Shown one piece after another: positions 13,749-23,146 of a stretch of 41,025 bases of DNA; the stretch's first letter is position 1; each line of letters opens with the position of its first letter. A program made the translations under genes and the position numbers. Source of the stretch: Nitrospira sp. (GTDB lineage: Bacteria; Nitrospirota; Nitrospiria; Nitrospirales; Nitrospiraceae); the NCBI GenBank assembly GCA_024998685.1, contig JACOEH010000043.1, positions 1 to 41,025 of the forward strand. Reading direction: 5' to 3'. Below the pieces are notes generated by a model. That model saw only the letters and a list, made by a program, of their open reading frames with translations. It did no database searches and had not been told where the DNA came from.

Positions 13749-14879
13749 TTACTCGAAGAAGGTTTTCATCTTATCGAAGAAGCCGTCGCCGTTGGCTTCC
13801 ATAGACATGCCGCTCTCTTTCGCGTACTCCATCAGCAGTTCTTTTTGTTTGGCCGTCAATTTAGTGGGAATTTGGACCTTGATCGTATAGACCTGATCAC
13901 CGGTCGAGCCTCCCTTTAGGCTTGGAATCCCTAACCCTTTAATTCGAAGGACCTTGTCATGTTGTGTGCCGGGCGGCACCTTAATGATGGTTTCCCCCTT
14001 GAGGGTCGGGACTTCCACTTTTCCACCAAGCACGGCGGTGACGAGATTGACCGGCACATCACAGGCGATATCGAGGCCCTTGCGGTGAAAGATCGGATGG
14101 GGTCTGACGGTCACGGCCACGTAGAGATCGCCGGGAGGGCCACCATTAGGACCGTGCTCTCCTTCATTGGAGAGACGAAGACGCATGCCGGTCTCAATAC
14201 CGGCTGGAATATGGACGGCGATGGTGCGCTCTTTGTAAACCCGTTGACGCCCCTGACAGGTCGTGCAGGGTTCCGTGACAAAGTGACCGGTGCCTTCACA
14301 TTGGCCACAGGGCCGGCTGACACTGAAGAACCCCTGTTGAAACCGAAGTTGCCCGGCACCTTTGCAGCTGGCACATGGCTTGATGGCTGCCGCCGACTTC
14401 GCCCCGGTCCCTTTACAGTCGATGCAGATTTCCCAGCGCGGGATTTTGAGCTTGGCCTCTTTCCCGTAGACGGCTTCCTCAAAGGTGATTTCGAGATTGT
14501 ATTGGAGATCGTTGCCGCGTTCAGCCCGAGTTGCCCCGCCTCCTCGCGCTTGGCCGAAGAAATCCTCGAAGATGTCGTTAAACACGTCTCCGAATCCGCC
14601 ACGGCCGAAATCGAACCCGTCAAAGCCTGATCCGCCCTGCTGTGCCCCGGCATGGCCGAACATGTCATAGCGTTTCCGTCTTTCCTGATCGCTCAGCGTT
14701 TCATAGGCTTCGTTGATTTCCTTAAACTTCTCTTCGGCGGATTTCTTCTGCTGATCGCCGGCGTGGAGGTCAGGGTGGTGTTGGCGGGCCAGTTTCCGGT
14801 AGGCTTTTTTGAGATCGTCGTCGGACACATTCCGATCGACGCCGAGAATTTCGTAGTAATCGCGTTTAGACACGGCCAT
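13749..14879 (-). CDS. dnaJ: Chaperone DnaJ (Hsp40)
   Basis: This 376-aa co-chaperone stimulates DnaK ATPase and delivers unfolded substrates. Domains: J domain (1–70) with HPD at 35–37; Gly/Phe linker (about 72–115, FDGFDFGRGGFGD); zinc-binding region with four CxxCxGxG-type repeats (CIDCKGTG, CASCKGAG, CGQCEGTG, CTTCQGRQ, the last lacking its final Gly); and C-terminal substrate-binding domains. I chose the ATG at 14879 because MAVSKRDYYEILGV matches the family N-terminus; an in-frame start 18 codons upstream adds unrelated residues. It lies 73 nt after dnaK in the grpE–dnaK–dnaJ order. Confidence 0.96.
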   Translation of the reverse strand: MAVSKRDYYEILGVDRNVSDDDLKKAYRKLARQHHPDLHAGDQQKKSAEEKFKEINEAYETLSDQERRKRYDMFGHAGAQQGGSGFDGFDFGRGGFGDVFNDIFEDFFGQARGGGATRAERGNDLQYNLEITFEEAVYGKEAKLKIPRWEICIDCKGTGAKSAAAIKPCASCKGAGQLRFQQGFFSVSRPCGQCEGTGHFVTEPCTTCQGRQRVYKERTIAVHIPAGIETGMRLRLSNEGEHGPNGGPPGDLYVAVTVRPHPIFHRKGLDIACDVPVNLVTAVLGGKVEVPTLKGETIIKVPPGTQHDKVLRIKGLGIPSLKGGSTGDQVYTIKVQIPTKLTAKQKELLMEYAKESGMSMEANGDGFFDKMKTFFE

Positions 14880-14952
14880 TGGTATATGAGTCGCAAATCG
14901 CCGAGTTCCCGATCGCGTCGAGGACTCGGACACTCTGAAGCGTTATTCTATG

Positions 14953-16872
14953 CTATTTCTTGTCTTTGTCTACTTCTTCAAATTCTGCGTCCACGACTTT
15001 CTCGTCGGTCTTCGTCTCACCGGTATTGCCTGAGGACGAGGCGCCCGGTTGCGAGCCCGGCGATGCGGCTGTTTTTTTGTACATCTCTTCGGCTAACTTG
15101 TGCGACGCCGTCATGAGTGATTGCGTCGCCGATTCGATGGCCTCGGCATCGGTGCCCTCGAGCGCTTTTTTGACGGCTGCGACGGCATCTTGGATTTTCG
15201 TCTTTTCCTCATCAGAGACTTTGTCGCCGTATTCCGTGATGTTTTTTTCCGTTTGGTAGACCAGATTATCAGCCTGGTTTTTGGCTTCCGCCAGTTTGCG
15301 GCGTTTCTTATCATCTTCCGTGTGCGACTGCGCGTCACGAACAAGGTTCTCGACTTCATCCTTGCTCAGACCGCTGGAGGCCGTGATCTTGATGGATTGT
15401 TCTTTCTGTGTGGCCAGATCCTTTGCCGACACGTGCACGATGCCGTTGGCATCGATATCAAACGTCACTTCAATCTGCGGCATGCCGCGAGGCGCCGGTG
15501 GAATGCCGACCAAGTCGAACTGCCCGAGCAGTTTGTTGTCATTCGCCATTTCCCGTTCACCTTGGAAGACGCGGATGGTGACGGCCGTTTGGTTATCGGC
15601 CGCCGTCGAGAACACTTGGCTTTTTTTGGTCGGAACGGTCGTGTTGCGCTCGATGAGCTTGGTGAATACGCCGCCCAGCGTCTCAATGCCCAGCGACAAG
15701 GGAGTCACATCGAGAAGCAGGACGTCCTTGACCTCTCCTTTGAGGACTCCGCCTTGGATACCGGCCCCGATGGCGACAACCTCGTCGGGATTCACCCCAC
15801 GATGCGGTTCTTTTCCAAAGAAGTCCTTCACGACCTGAATTACTTTGGGCATGCGGGTCATGCCGCCGACCAACACGATTTCTTGGATATCCTTGGCGGT
15901 GACGCCTGCGTCGGACAATGCTTTTCGGCACGGCTCGATCGTGCGTTGAATGAGATCGTCTACCAGCTGTTCGAGCTTAGCCCGCGTCAATTTGATGACC
16001 ATATGCTTGGGGCCGCTGGCATCGGCGGTGATAAACGGCAGATTGATCTCCGTTTCTTGGGACGACGACAGTTCGATCTTGGCCCGTTCCGCCGATTCTT
16101 TCAGGCGTTGAAGCGCCATTCGATCTTTCCGCAGATCGATGCCCTGGTCTTTTTTAAACTCATCGACCAGCCAATCCATCACGCGTTGATCGAAGTCATC
16201 GCCGCCGAGGTAGGTGTCACCATTGGTGGATTTCACCTCGAAGACACCCTCACCGATTTCGAGCACGGAGATGTCGAAGGTTCCGCCGCCCAAATCGTAC
16301 ACGGCAATCCGTTCATCTTTCTTCTTGTCCAGACCGTAGGCAAGGGAGGCGGCGGTCGGCTCATTGATGATACGCAGGACGTTCAGCCCGGCGATCTGGC
16401 CGGCATCTTTGGTCGCCTGACGCTGGCTATCGTCAAAATAGGCGGGGACCGTCACAACGGCCTCAGTGACCTTTTCACCGAGGTAGTCTTCAGCGGTCTG
16501 CCGCATTTTCTGCAGAATCATCGCCGAGATTTCCGGCGGGCTATAGCGCTTGCCGCGCAATTCCACATGCGCATCACCGTTGTCGGCCTCAACCACCTTA
16601 TAGGGAAGCCGCTTCAGGGCTTCTTGAACCTCACGGCTTTTGAACTTACGCCCCATCAGGCGTTTGACGGAGAAAATGGTGTTCTCGGGATTGGTAATCG
16701 CTTGTCGTTTTGCGATTTGGCCGACCAGCCGTTCACTCTTATCGGTAATGGCAACGACGGAAGGGGTAGTCCGACTTCCTTCGGCGTTGGCGATCACGAC
16801 GGGGTCTCCGCCGCTCATAATCGCCACACAAGAGTTGGTGGTCCCGAGATCGATACCGATGACTTTACCCAT
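14953..16872 (-). CDS. dnaK: Chaperone DnaK (Hsp70)
   Basis: The 639-aa Hsp70 begins [15 protein letters not shown], the phosphate-1 loop of the actin-like ATPase domain. It continues with [20 protein letters not shown] and [15 protein letters not shown], the [14 protein letters not shown] phosphate-2 loop, and [11 protein letters not shown] near residue 340. The substrate-binding domain follows from about 390 ([17 protein letters not shown]), then a helical lid and an acidic tail ending [10 protein letters not shown]. All hallmark residues of a housekeeping DnaK are present and the length is standard. It lies 41 nt after grpE. No CIRCE element is visible upstream of the cluster and hrcA is absent from the window, so heat regulation is not the HrcA type as far as this sequence shows. 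Confidence 0.97.
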   Translation of the reverse strand: MGKVIGIDLGTTNSCVAIMSGGDPVVIANAEGSRTTPSVVAITDKSERLVGQIAKRQAITNPENTIFSVKRLMGRKFKSREVQEALKRLPYKVVEADNGDAHVELRGKRYSPPEISAMILQKMRQTAEDYLGEKVTEAVVTVPAYFDDSQRQATKDAGQIAGLNVLRIINEPTAASLAYGLDKKKDERIAVYDLGGGTFDISVLEIGEGVFEVKSTNGDTYLGGDDFDQRVMDWLVDEFKKDQGIDLRKDRMALQRLKESAERAKIELSSSQETEINLPFITADASGPKHMVIKLTRAKLEQLVDDLIQRTIEPCRKALSDAGVTAKDIQEIVLVGGMTRMPKVIQVVKDFFGKEPHRGVNPDEVVAIGAGIQGGVLKGEVKDVLLLDVTPLSLGIETLGGVFTKLIERNTTVPTKKSQVFSTAADNQTAVTIRVFQGEREMANDNKLLGQFDLVGIPPAPRGMPQIEVTFDIDANGIVHVSAKDLATQKEQSIKITASSGLSKDEVENLVRDAQSHTEDDKKRRKLAEAKNQADNLVYQTEKNITEYGDKVSDEEKTKIQDAVAAVKKALEGTDAEAIESATQSLMTASHKLAEEMYKKTAASPGSQPGASSSGNTGETKTDEKVVDAEFEEVDKDKK

Positions 16873-16913
16873 TGGTGAACTCCTTCCTTCTCGACAACGA
16901 TGACTGAGCCGGG

Positions 16914-17495
16914 TCAGTGTGTCGTTGAGTCATGTTCGTTTGGTTGGGCCGGACCTGACGAGACACTGACCATTGCCGCCCGCAGAATCCTATCGTGCAG
17001 CCGATACCCTTTTTGAAACTCGTCCAATACTTTATTGGCCGATACATCGTTCGATGGGCCGTATGAGACAGCTTGATGGGCGCTGGGGTCAAAGTCTTGG
17101 CCTGCTGTTTCGATCGCCTGCACACCGAATTTGGCCAGGATCCCGAAGAGTTGCTTGAGTGTCAGTTCCACACCTTGGATGAGCGCCGAATCGCTTCCAT
17201 TCGTCCGAGCCGCCTTGATCGCCCGCTCCATGTTATCGACAACCGGCAGCAGTTCTTTGAGAAGCTGTTCATTCCCGAATCGAATTTGCTCACGCTGATC
17301 ACGTTGAGTCAGCCGTTTATAGTTTTCAAATTCGGCAGCCAGTCTGAGGTATTTGTCATTGATCGCTTTACATTCTTCAGTCTTGCTGGTCAGTTCGGCT
17401 TGAACTGAGGAGCCGGTGTCCGCGACCGAAGAATCTTCCTCTAAGCTCTCGATTGTATTGGCGTTTGTTTTTTTCTGCTCTTGATCGTCATTCAT
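16914..17495 (-). CDS. grpE: Nucleotide exchange factor GrpE
   Basis: The 193-aa protein is the ADP-release factor of DnaK. It has an acidic, disordered N-terminus (1–40), a long coiled-coil helix (about 45–100, [20 protein letters not shown]), a four-helix-bundle segment with [12 protein letters not shown], and a C-terminal beta domain with [11 protein letters not shown] and [16 protein letters not shown]. It opens the grpE–dnaK–dnaJ–rsmE group. The ribosome-binding site is weak. A plausible sigma-70 type promoter lies about 20–50 bases upstream. Confidence 0.95.
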   Translation of the reverse strand: MNDDQEQKKTNANTIESLEEDSSVADTGSSVQAELTSKTEECKAINDKYLRLAAEFENYKRLTQRDQREQIRFGNEQLLKELLPVVDNMERAIKAARTNGSDSALIQGVELTLKQLFGILAKFGVQAIETAGQDFDPSAHQAVSYGPSNDVSANKVLDEFQKGYRLHDRILRAAMVSVSSGPAQPNEHDSTTH

Positions 17496-17516
17496 CCTGA
17501 TACCTATACAAGCGGG

Positions 17517-17544
17517 GAGATATCCATAGGAGGAGGGAAGTCAA
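17517..17544 (-). promoter_or_regulatory. Candidate promoter of the grpE–dnaK–dnaJ operon
   Basis: On the minus strand, TTGACT (17539–17544) and TATCTC (17517–17522) are separated by 16 bases. Transcription would start near 17510, about 15 bases before grpE. Neither a CIRCE palindrome nor a sigma-32 CTTGAAA/CCCCAT pair is present. Confidence 0.4.
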
Positions 17545-17584
17545 CGGGTAAAGGAAAAATAAAATGATGCGGGTGCTGAACGGA

Positions 17585-18373
17585 CTAAACCCATTGCGTT
17601 GCGCTTGCGCCCTGGGCACGGCGATAGAGGAGTTCAAGCCCATGCAGAGTCAAAAACGGTTCAATGTGTTGAATCGATCGCGCCTCCGGCGCAATCACCG
17701 GGGCCAATCCACCAGTGGCGATCACATATGATGTGCGCCCCATCTCCCCTTCCATCCGCTGGATAAGAGTGTCCACAAGACCGGCATAGCCGAAAATGAG
17801 CCCTGATTGAATACTCCCGGCGGTATCGGTTCCAATGACGGTCTTAGGCCGGGCGAGCTCGACTTTGCTCAACTTTGCAGCCCGTGTAAACAAGGCGTCC
17901 GCCGAAATAGTCAGACCCGGTGCGATCACGCCGCCGAGATACTCTCCGTCTCGGCTGACCGCGCAAAATGTCGTCGCTGTGCCGAAATCGACGATGATGA
18001 GATCGCGGCGAAACTTCTCATAGGCCGCAGCTGCATTCACAATACGGTCGCTTCCGATCTCTTTCGGGTTCGAGTATTTCAGTGTTAAGCCGGTATCCAT
18101 GTCGGAAGAGACGGTGATGGGAGTGCAGCCGAAGGACGTTTCAACCATCGATTCAAACGTTTCCGTAAGGGCGGGAACGACGCTGGAGATGATTGCACCG
18201 GTGATGTGCTCAGGGAGGCGTCCATCTCGGGCCATGAGGCTGAGGCAAATGACACCATACTCGTCGGCAGTGGTCTTGGGATCAGTCGCCAACCGCCAAT
18301 GGGTCAGCAGCGTCGATCCGTCGAAGATTCCGGCGACAACGTTGGTGTTTCCGATGTCGATCGCTAAGAGCAT
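17585..18373 (-). CDS. coaX: Type III pantothenate kinase CoaX
   Basis: The 262-aa ASKHA-fold enzyme phosphorylates pantothenate, the first step of CoA synthesis, and unlike type I kinases is not feedback-inhibited by CoA. Motifs: LLAIDIGNTNVVAGIFDG (phosphate-binding, 2–19), NPKEIGSDRIVNAAAAYEKF (about 101–120), IIVDFGTATTFCAV, GGVIAPGL and VIATGGLAPVI near the C-terminus. Length is typical. It follows birA by 33 nt; the two are commonly adjacent or fused in other bacteria. Confidence 0.95.
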   Translation of the reverse strand: MLLAIDIGNTNVVAGIFDGSTLLTHWRLATDPKTTADEYGVICLSLMARDGRLPEHITGAIISSVVPALTETFESMVETSFGCTPITVSSDMDTGLTLKYSNPKEIGSDRIVNAAAAYEKFRRDLIIVDFGTATTFCAVSRDGEYLGGVIAPGLTISADALFTRAAKLSKVELARPKTVIGTDTAGSIQSGLIFGYAGLVDTLIQRMEGEMGRTSYVIATGGLAPVIAPEARSIQHIEPFLTLHGLELLYRRAQGASATQWV

Positions 18374-18406
18374 CGAACTTATTCTACCCGGCCTGGTCCG
18401 CTTTCG

Positions 18407-19246
18407 CTACTCTCTCAGATGAACGACATCGGCCGCTCGGACATCGATGAGGGGCATCGGTTGTGAATCAGGGTGAGACGACAAGGTTCTCACTCGCAAC
18501 GCGCCGTCGACCGAGAGAGTCTCTGCGATGCCGACGATCGGTTGCTCATTCATGAACAGGACGCGAACTTGGCGCCCCAGCGTGGCACAGCGAGCCGTAT
18601 AGGCTTGTCGTAACCGGACCGGTCCGGAAGATCGAAGCTCGTCAAGACACTGTTCAAGTTCCAGAAGCAGTTGAGCAATGAGTCGATTGCGGTCGATCGG
18701 TCGCCGTGAGGCCTCCATCAATGAAGCCGCAATCGGCCGCAATTCTTCCGGAAAAGACACCGGGGGAACATTCACATTGAGCCCGATTCCAATGACCACG
18801 ACCGGCTCGTTGATTGTGGCGAAACTGCTCTCGCAAAGAATCCCGCCGACTTTGCGTTCATGGAGGAGCAGGTCGTTCGGCCATTTCAGCGAAAGGGATA
18901 CGGCCGTCATCTGTTGAACGGCTTCAGTAACGGCAAGTGCGCTGGCAAGCGGCATCCAGGATAACCATTGAGAAAGGGAAAGGTTTTCCCTCTTCCCGCG
19001 TACAATGACGGAGCAATAGATGTTTAGTCCCGGCGGAGAGAACCACGTGCGCCCATGTCGGCCATAGCCACCTGACTGGCTTTCAGCAATAACGACGGTA
19101 CCGTGGACTGCGCTGTTCTGCGCCAGTGATAAGGCTTCTCTGTTGGTCGAGGGGAGCTCTCGGTGAAGGTACAAGACGTGACCCAGTGACGTGGTCGCAA
19201 GGGTGCTACGAATGCTATCGAGATCGAGTGGCTCGGAGGGCACCAT
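18407..19246 (-). CDS. birA: Biotin–[acetyl-CoA-carboxylase] ligase BirA
   Basis: The 279-aa enzyme activates biotin to biotinyl-AMP and attaches it to the carboxyl-carrier protein of acetyl-CoA carboxylase and similar enzymes. It shows ESQSGGYGRHGRTWFSPPG (about 54–72; the GRGRxGR-like adenylate loop is GYGRHGR), LKWPNDLLLHERKVGGIL (about 119–136) and a C-terminal SH3-like domain. There is no N-terminal winged-helix DNA-binding domain, so this is a catalytic-only (group I) ligase and not a repressor of biotin genes. It starts three bases after the nadC stop, implying one transcript. Confidence 0.94.
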   Translation of the reverse strand: MVPSEPLDLDSIRSTLATTSLGHVLYLHRELPSTNREALSLAQNSAVHGTVVIAESQSGGYGRHGRTWFSPPGLNIYCSVIVRGKRENLSLSQWLSWMPLASALAVTEAVQQMTAVSLSLKWPNDLLLHERKVGGILCESSFATINEPVVVIGIGLNVNVPPVSFPEELRPIAASLMEASRRPIDRNRLIAQLLLELEQCLDELRSSGPVRLRQAYTARCATLGRQVRVLFMNEQPIVGIAETLSVDGALRVRTLSSHPDSQPMPLIDVRAADVVHLRE

Positions 19247-19249
19247 CGA

Positions 19250-20131
19250 CTACGCACGCCGACGTCGTGAAGGTCGAGCTAACGTCATGACAAGGCTCAC
19301 CGTTGCTGCCGGGGCAGAATGGGTGAGCGCGCCAATGGAGATGCGATCGGCGCCGGCTGCTGCCATAGCTCTGACGTTCTTGAGCGTGATACCGCCGGAC
19401 ACTTCCACCAGGGCTTGTTTCTTGATCAACGCCACGGCACGTCGGACCATGTCCGGGGCCATGTTGTCCAGCAGAATAATATCAGGCTTTCCTGCGAGCG
19501 CCTGGCGGACCTCAGAGAGGGATTCCACCTCGACGATAATCGGAAGCGAGCTTGACCGATGGGCATGTGCCAATCGACATGCCCTTTCCACCGGTCGTCG
19601 ATTGCGTCGGAGGAGGGCCAGATGGTTGTCTTTAATGAGAATGCCGTCGCTTAATGATTGCCGATGGTTGATCCCTCCGCCGAGCGAAACGGCCCACTTC
19701 TGAAGCGCGCGCCAGCCGGGAAGAGTTTTTCTGGTATCCAGGATACTGGCAGGGTAGCCGCGCACGGCTCGGCAGAACCGTTGTGTCAAGGTGGCGATCC
19801 CAGACAGGTGTTGAAGAAAGTTCAAAGCGACCCGCTCGGCCTGCAGGATGGACCGCCCATCACCTTCGACACCCAGGAGTACCTCTCCACTCGTAGCTCG
19901 ATCGCCGTCGTGTTTGGAAACCGACAACCGCAGGGAAGGATCGACCATGAGAAAGGTCTGGACCGCTGGGGCTATCCCTGCCACAACCAACGGCTGTTGC
20001 GCAATGATTTCGGCCCGAGCCGGCACCGAGGATGAGAAGACTGATGCGGTTGTGGCATCTCCTTGAGGGAGATCTTCTTCGAGACCTCGACGCACCGCAC
20101 GACGGATTTCTGCAGCGGGGAGTGTGGCCAT
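19250..20131 (-). CDS. nadC: Nicotinate-nucleotide pyrophosphorylase (carboxylating) NadC
   Basis: The 293-aa enzyme converts quinolinate and phosphoribosyl pyrophosphate to nicotinate mononucleotide in de novo NAD synthesis. It has GLEEDLPQGDATT at 16–28, an N-terminal alpha/beta domain, and a barrel with ERVALNFLQHLSGIAT, ILDTRKTLPGWRALQKWAV (the substrate-binding TRKTxPGxR motif), GGGINHRQSLSDGILIKDNH and EVSGGI–ISIGALTHS at the end. All are standard. It lies three bases after valS and three bases before birA. Confidence 0.96.
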   Translation of the reverse strand: MATLPAAEIRRAVRRGLEEDLPQGDATTASVFSSSVPARAEIIAQQPLVVAGIAPAVQTFLMVDPSLRLSVSKHDGDRATSGEVLLGVEGDGRSILQAERVALNFLQHLSGIATLTQRFCRAVRGYPASILDTRKTLPGWRALQKWAVSLGGGINHRQSLSDGILIKDNHLALLRRNRRPVERACRLAHAHRSSSLPIIVEVESLSEVRQALAGKPDIILLDNMAPDMVRRAVALIKKQALVEVSGGITLKNVRAMAAAGADRISIGALTHSAPAATVSLVMTLARPSRRRRA

Positions 20132-20134
20132 CGA

Positions 20135-22885
20135 TCACGTCGCGAGCATGGCGCGGAGCTGCCGCTCGCTGTCGACCAGCAATGCACGATCGCGGGACAG
20201 GGTCCGCACCCGCTCCTGATGTTCGGCGATCACGTCCGGCGGAGCTTTCGATACGAACTCGGTGTTCTTCAGTTTCCCGTCGACCCGTTGCAATTCCTTG
20301 TCGGTCTCCGTGAGTTGTTTTGCCAGGCGCTCAATCGCTTTCTTGAGGTCAACGTCATCGGCGACTGCAATTCCCACAGAGAGGCCTTCAGTGACAAGTC
20401 GCAGCAATCTTGCCGACGACCAGTCATGCGGCGGGCGCACTTCTGCATTGCCGCGACTGAGGTGGGCTAGGTACCGTTGTAACTGATGGAGCTGGTTCTG
20501 TCTGTTCGGGTCGTCGTGCCCGACATGAAACGAAATCTGTTGCCCAGGCGGATAATTCAAGAGGACTCGGCCGGTTCGGACGAGTCCTACTGTTTGTTCC
20601 TGCAACGCAAAGTGCTGCTCTGCATCAGGGGCGACCCATGCCTGGTCCGAGGCCGGATACTTCTGCACGACGATGCTGTCGCCCTGATGGGGGATTGTCT
20701 GCCAAATTTCTTCCGTGATGAACGGCATGAATGGGTGCAGCAGCCGCATGGTTGTTTCCAGCGTCTCCACGAGGGTGTGCCTGGTGCTTGCTCCATCCGG
20801 GTGTTCAGGTGTTTGCAGAACCGGTTTGATCAATTCCAGGTACCAGTCGCAGTACTCATGCCAGATGAACTGATAGAGGACTGTCGCCGCACGATCGAAT
20901 CGGTATGACTCCAACTCCATCGTGACGGCGCGGATCGTGTGAGCAAGGCGGCTCAAGATCCACCGGTCGGGAAACGTTCGTTGCACCGGCGGGAGGACGG
21001 TGCGCGGTCCATCGAGATATATCAAAGCGAATCGCGCGGCGTTCCAAATCTTATTGGCGAAATTGCGGTAGCCCTCGATCCGTTCTTCGGCCAGTTTGAT
21101 ATCACGGCCCGGCGAGGCCATAGAGGCGAGGGTGAACCGAAGGGCGTCGGTGCCGAATTGATCCATGACGTGCAGCGGGTCGATCACATTGCCCTTGGAT
21201 TTGCTCATCTTCTGGCCTTCTGCGTCGCGGACCAGGGCATGTATATAGACGTCTTTGAAGGGTACGTCTCCCATGAACTTGAGCCCCATCATGATCATGC
21301 GGGCCACCCAGAAGAACAGAATGTCGAGGCCGGTCACGAGGACCGACGTCGGATAATAGGTCTTCAACTCAAGGGTTTGCTCAGGCCATCCTAGGGTTGA
21401 GAAGGGCCAGAGAGCAGAAGAGAACCAGGTATCAAGAACATCCGGGTCCTGCACCAAATTGCCACTGCCACATTGGGGACATTTCTCGGGTCTAGACTTG
21501 GCAACAATAAGGGGGACATCAAGATCAATAAGCGGCCTATTATCGTGTTTGCTCCTTAGAAATCCACCAGTGCACTTCTCGCAATACCATGCTGGGATTT
21601 GATGTCCCCACCAGATCTGCCGAGAGATGCACCAATCCTTAATGTCTCTCATCCACCCCAAATAATTATTAGTCCAAGATTCTGGAATGATTCGGATGCT
21701 GCCATCTTCAACGACTTTGATGGCAGGTTCAGCAAGCGGATGGATTTTGATAAACCATTGAATTGAAAGATACGGCTCGACCACTGTCTTGCAGCGGTAA
21801 CATTTCCCCACCGCCATCTTGTGAGGCTCTGGATTTCCTAGGGCACCACTAGCAGAAAGCAGCTGTTCGATTTTCGTGCGAGCCTTCTGAACTGGGAGTC
21901 CTGCCAATGCAGTCGCAATATCTGGGTACGCTTTTGTGGCCAGACTAAGTTCGGTCTCATTCAACATGTTCGCATGTATATCGAGAATGCGTATGCGAGG
22001 AAGAGAGTGCCGTTCTCCAGCCTCGAAATCGTTAAAATCGTGAGCCGGAGTGATCTTGACGGCGCCGGTACCGAATTCCAGATCGACGAGAGTCGAATCG
22101 CCGACAATCGGAATCTCACGCATCGTCAGCGGCAGACGGACCTTCTTCCCGATCAGATGGCGATACCGAGGATCATCGGGATGGACGGCGACGGCCGTAT
22201 CTCCCAGCATCGTTTCCGGCCGCGTGGTGGCCACGATCAAACAGGTGTTCGGATCATCCGCCAGAGGGTAGCGGATGTGATACAGCTTGCCTTTCACCGC
22301 CTCATGTTCCACTTCAATATCAGAGAGGGCCGTCAGGCAGCGTGGACACCAATTGATGAGCCGCTCGCCACGATAGATCAATCCGTCTTCATACAGCCGC
22401 ACGAAGACTTCGAGGACGGCTTTGGACAGGCCTTCGTCCATCGTAAAGCGCAAACGGTCCCAGTCGCAGGATTCTCCCAGCTGCTTTTGTTGATTGACGA
22501 TCGTGTTGCCCGACGTCGCTTTCCATTGCCAGACCCGTTCGACGAATCGTTCCCGTCCCAGCGACTCCCGTGACAGGCCTTCGGCCATCAGTTGCTTTTC
22601 CACCACGTTCTGCGTAGCAATGCCGGCATGGTCGGTTCCGGGGAGCCAGAGGGTATTTCGCCCCTGCATGCGCCGCCACCGGATGAGGATGTCTTGCAGT
22701 GAATGGTTCAGCGCATGGCCGACATGGAGCGATCCCGTGACGTTCGGTGGAGGGATGACGATACAATAGGGTTGGCCCGGTTGTTCCGGTGAGGCGTGGA
22801 AGTATCCGCGCCTGAGCCACTCCTGAGACCACCGGTCCTCAACGGCTCGTGGATCGTATGTTTTGTCGAGTTGACGTCCTGTCAT
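20135..22885 (-). CDS. valS: Valyl-tRNA synthetase
   Basis: The 916-aa class I synthetase charges tRNA-Val and hydrolyses mischarged threonine. Landmarks are the HIGH motif in PPNVTGSLHVGHAL (about 46–59), the CP1 editing domain (ATTRPETMLGDTAVAVHP), KMSKSKGNVIDP (about 520), the anticodon-binding helical domain, and a C-terminal coiled-coil arm (from about 850, VDLKKAIERLAKQL). I chose the ATG at 22885 (MTGRQLDKTYDP) because the six residues before it are not family-like. The internal part 21,450–22,010 has noticeably lower GC and different codon choice, suggesting a recombined segment. It leads the valS–nadC–birA–coaX run. Confidence 0.96.
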   Translation of the reverse strand: MTGRQLDKTYDPRAVEDRWSQEWLRRGYFHASPEQPGQPYCIVIPPPNVTGSLHVGHALNHSLQDILIRWRRMQGRNTLWLPGTDHAGIATQNVVEKQLMAEGLSRESLGRERFVERVWQWKATSGNTIVNQQKQLGESCDWDRLRFTMDEGLSKAVLEVFVRLYEDGLIYRGERLINWCPRCLTALSDIEVEHEAVKGKLYHIRYPLADDPNTCLIVATTRPETMLGDTAVAVHPDDPRYRHLIGKKVRLPLTMREIPIVGDSTLVDLEFGTGAVKITPAHDFNDFEAGERHSLPRIRILDIHANMLNETELSLATKAYPDIATALAGLPVQKARTKIEQLLSASGALGNPEPHKMAVGKCYRCKTVVEPYLSIQWFIKIHPLAEPAIKVVEDGSIRIIPESWTNNYLGWMRDIKDWCISRQIWWGHQIPAWYCEKCTGGFLRSKHDNRPLIDLDVPLIVAKSRPEKCPQCGSGNLVQDPDVLDTWFSSALWPFSTLGWPEQTLELKTYYPTSVLVTGLDILFFWVARMIMMGLKFMGDVPFKDVYIHALVRDAEGQKMSKSKGNVIDPLHVMDQFGTDALRFTLASMASPGRDIKLAEERIEGYRNFANKIWNAARFALIYLDGPRTVLPPVQRTFPDRWILSRLAHTIRAVTMELESYRFDRAATVLYQFIWHEYCDWYLELIKPVLQTPEHPDGASTRHTLVETLETTMRLLHPFMPFITEEIWQTIPHQGDSIVVQKYPASDQAWVAPDAEQHFALQEQTVGLVRTGRVLLNYPPGQQISFHVGHDDPNRQNQLHQLQRYLAHLSRGNAEVRPPHDWSSARLLRLVTEGLSVGIAVADDVDLKKAIERLAKQLTETDKELQRVDGKLKNTEFVSKAPPDVIAEHQERVRTLSRDRALLVDSERQLRAMLAT

Positions 22886-22915
22886 CGTTCTGTCGCAGAC
22901 CAAACTGAGGCCAGC

Positions 22916-22944
22916 ATCTTAGCATGTCTGCCTCTCACAGAAAA
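22916..22944 (-). promoter_or_regulatory. Candidate valS promoter
   Basis: On the minus strand, TGC followed by TAAGAT (22916–22921) forms an extended -10 box, with a weak TTTTCT -35 element (22939–22944) 17 bases away. The leader would be about 24 bases. It is back to back with the promoter of the small basic protein. Confidence 0.4.
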
Positions 22945-22960
22945 CGACGTCAGTCTCCGC

Positions 22961-22989
22961 TTGTGGCTGTATGAGGCATGTGCTATACA
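22961..22989 (+). promoter_or_regulatory. Promoter of the small basic protein
   Basis: TTGTGG (22961–22966), a 17-base spacer ending in TGC, and TATACA (22984–22989) make a good sigma-70-like extended promoter. The predicted leader is about 37 bases and includes the AGGAGG ribosome-binding site at 23024–23029. Confidence 0.55.
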
Positions 22990-23032
22990 GTCGCCGACAA
23001 AGAGGTCATCAAACATATTCAGTAGGAGGATC

Positions 23033-23146
23033 ATGGCACGAGGTCGTGAGAAGGATCGGAAAACGCGAAAGAAACATCGGAAGAATGTCAAGCGGGTGAA
23101 AGCCCTGGCGAAGGCGCGACGAGGGAAACGCGGCAAGAAAAGTTAA
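23033..23146 (+). CDS. 37-aa highly basic small protein
   Basis: The product starts MARGREKDRKTRKKHRKNV and ends RRGKRGKKS; 20 of its 37 residues are Lys or Arg and only two are acidic. A perfect AGGAGG precedes the ATG by three bases (23024–23029) and a strong promoter lies further upstream, so I consider it real and probably well expressed. It has no hydrophobic stretch. Composition resembles small ribosome-associated proteins (THX or AURKAIP1/COX24-like types) and DNA-compacting peptides, but I cannot assign a family. Its stop codon overlaps that of the converging response regulator within TTAA. Confidence 0.7.
   Translation: MARGREKDRKTRKKHRKNVKRVKALAKARRGKRGKKS

Noticed and set aside
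13959-14630. A 223-codon open frame antisense to dnaJ
   Set aside because: It lies wholly inside dnaJ, whose domains are complete; the antisense product is featureless.
15121-16878. A 585-codon open frame antisense to dnaK
   Set aside because: Long antisense frames opposite dnaK are a well-known effect of its codon bias. The product mirrors dnaK composition and has no ribosome-binding site or family motif.
17496-17584. Possible CIRCE/HrcA operator before grpE
   Set aside because: The TTAGCACTC-N9-GAGTGCTAA palindrome is absent; only a sigma-70-like promoter is seen.
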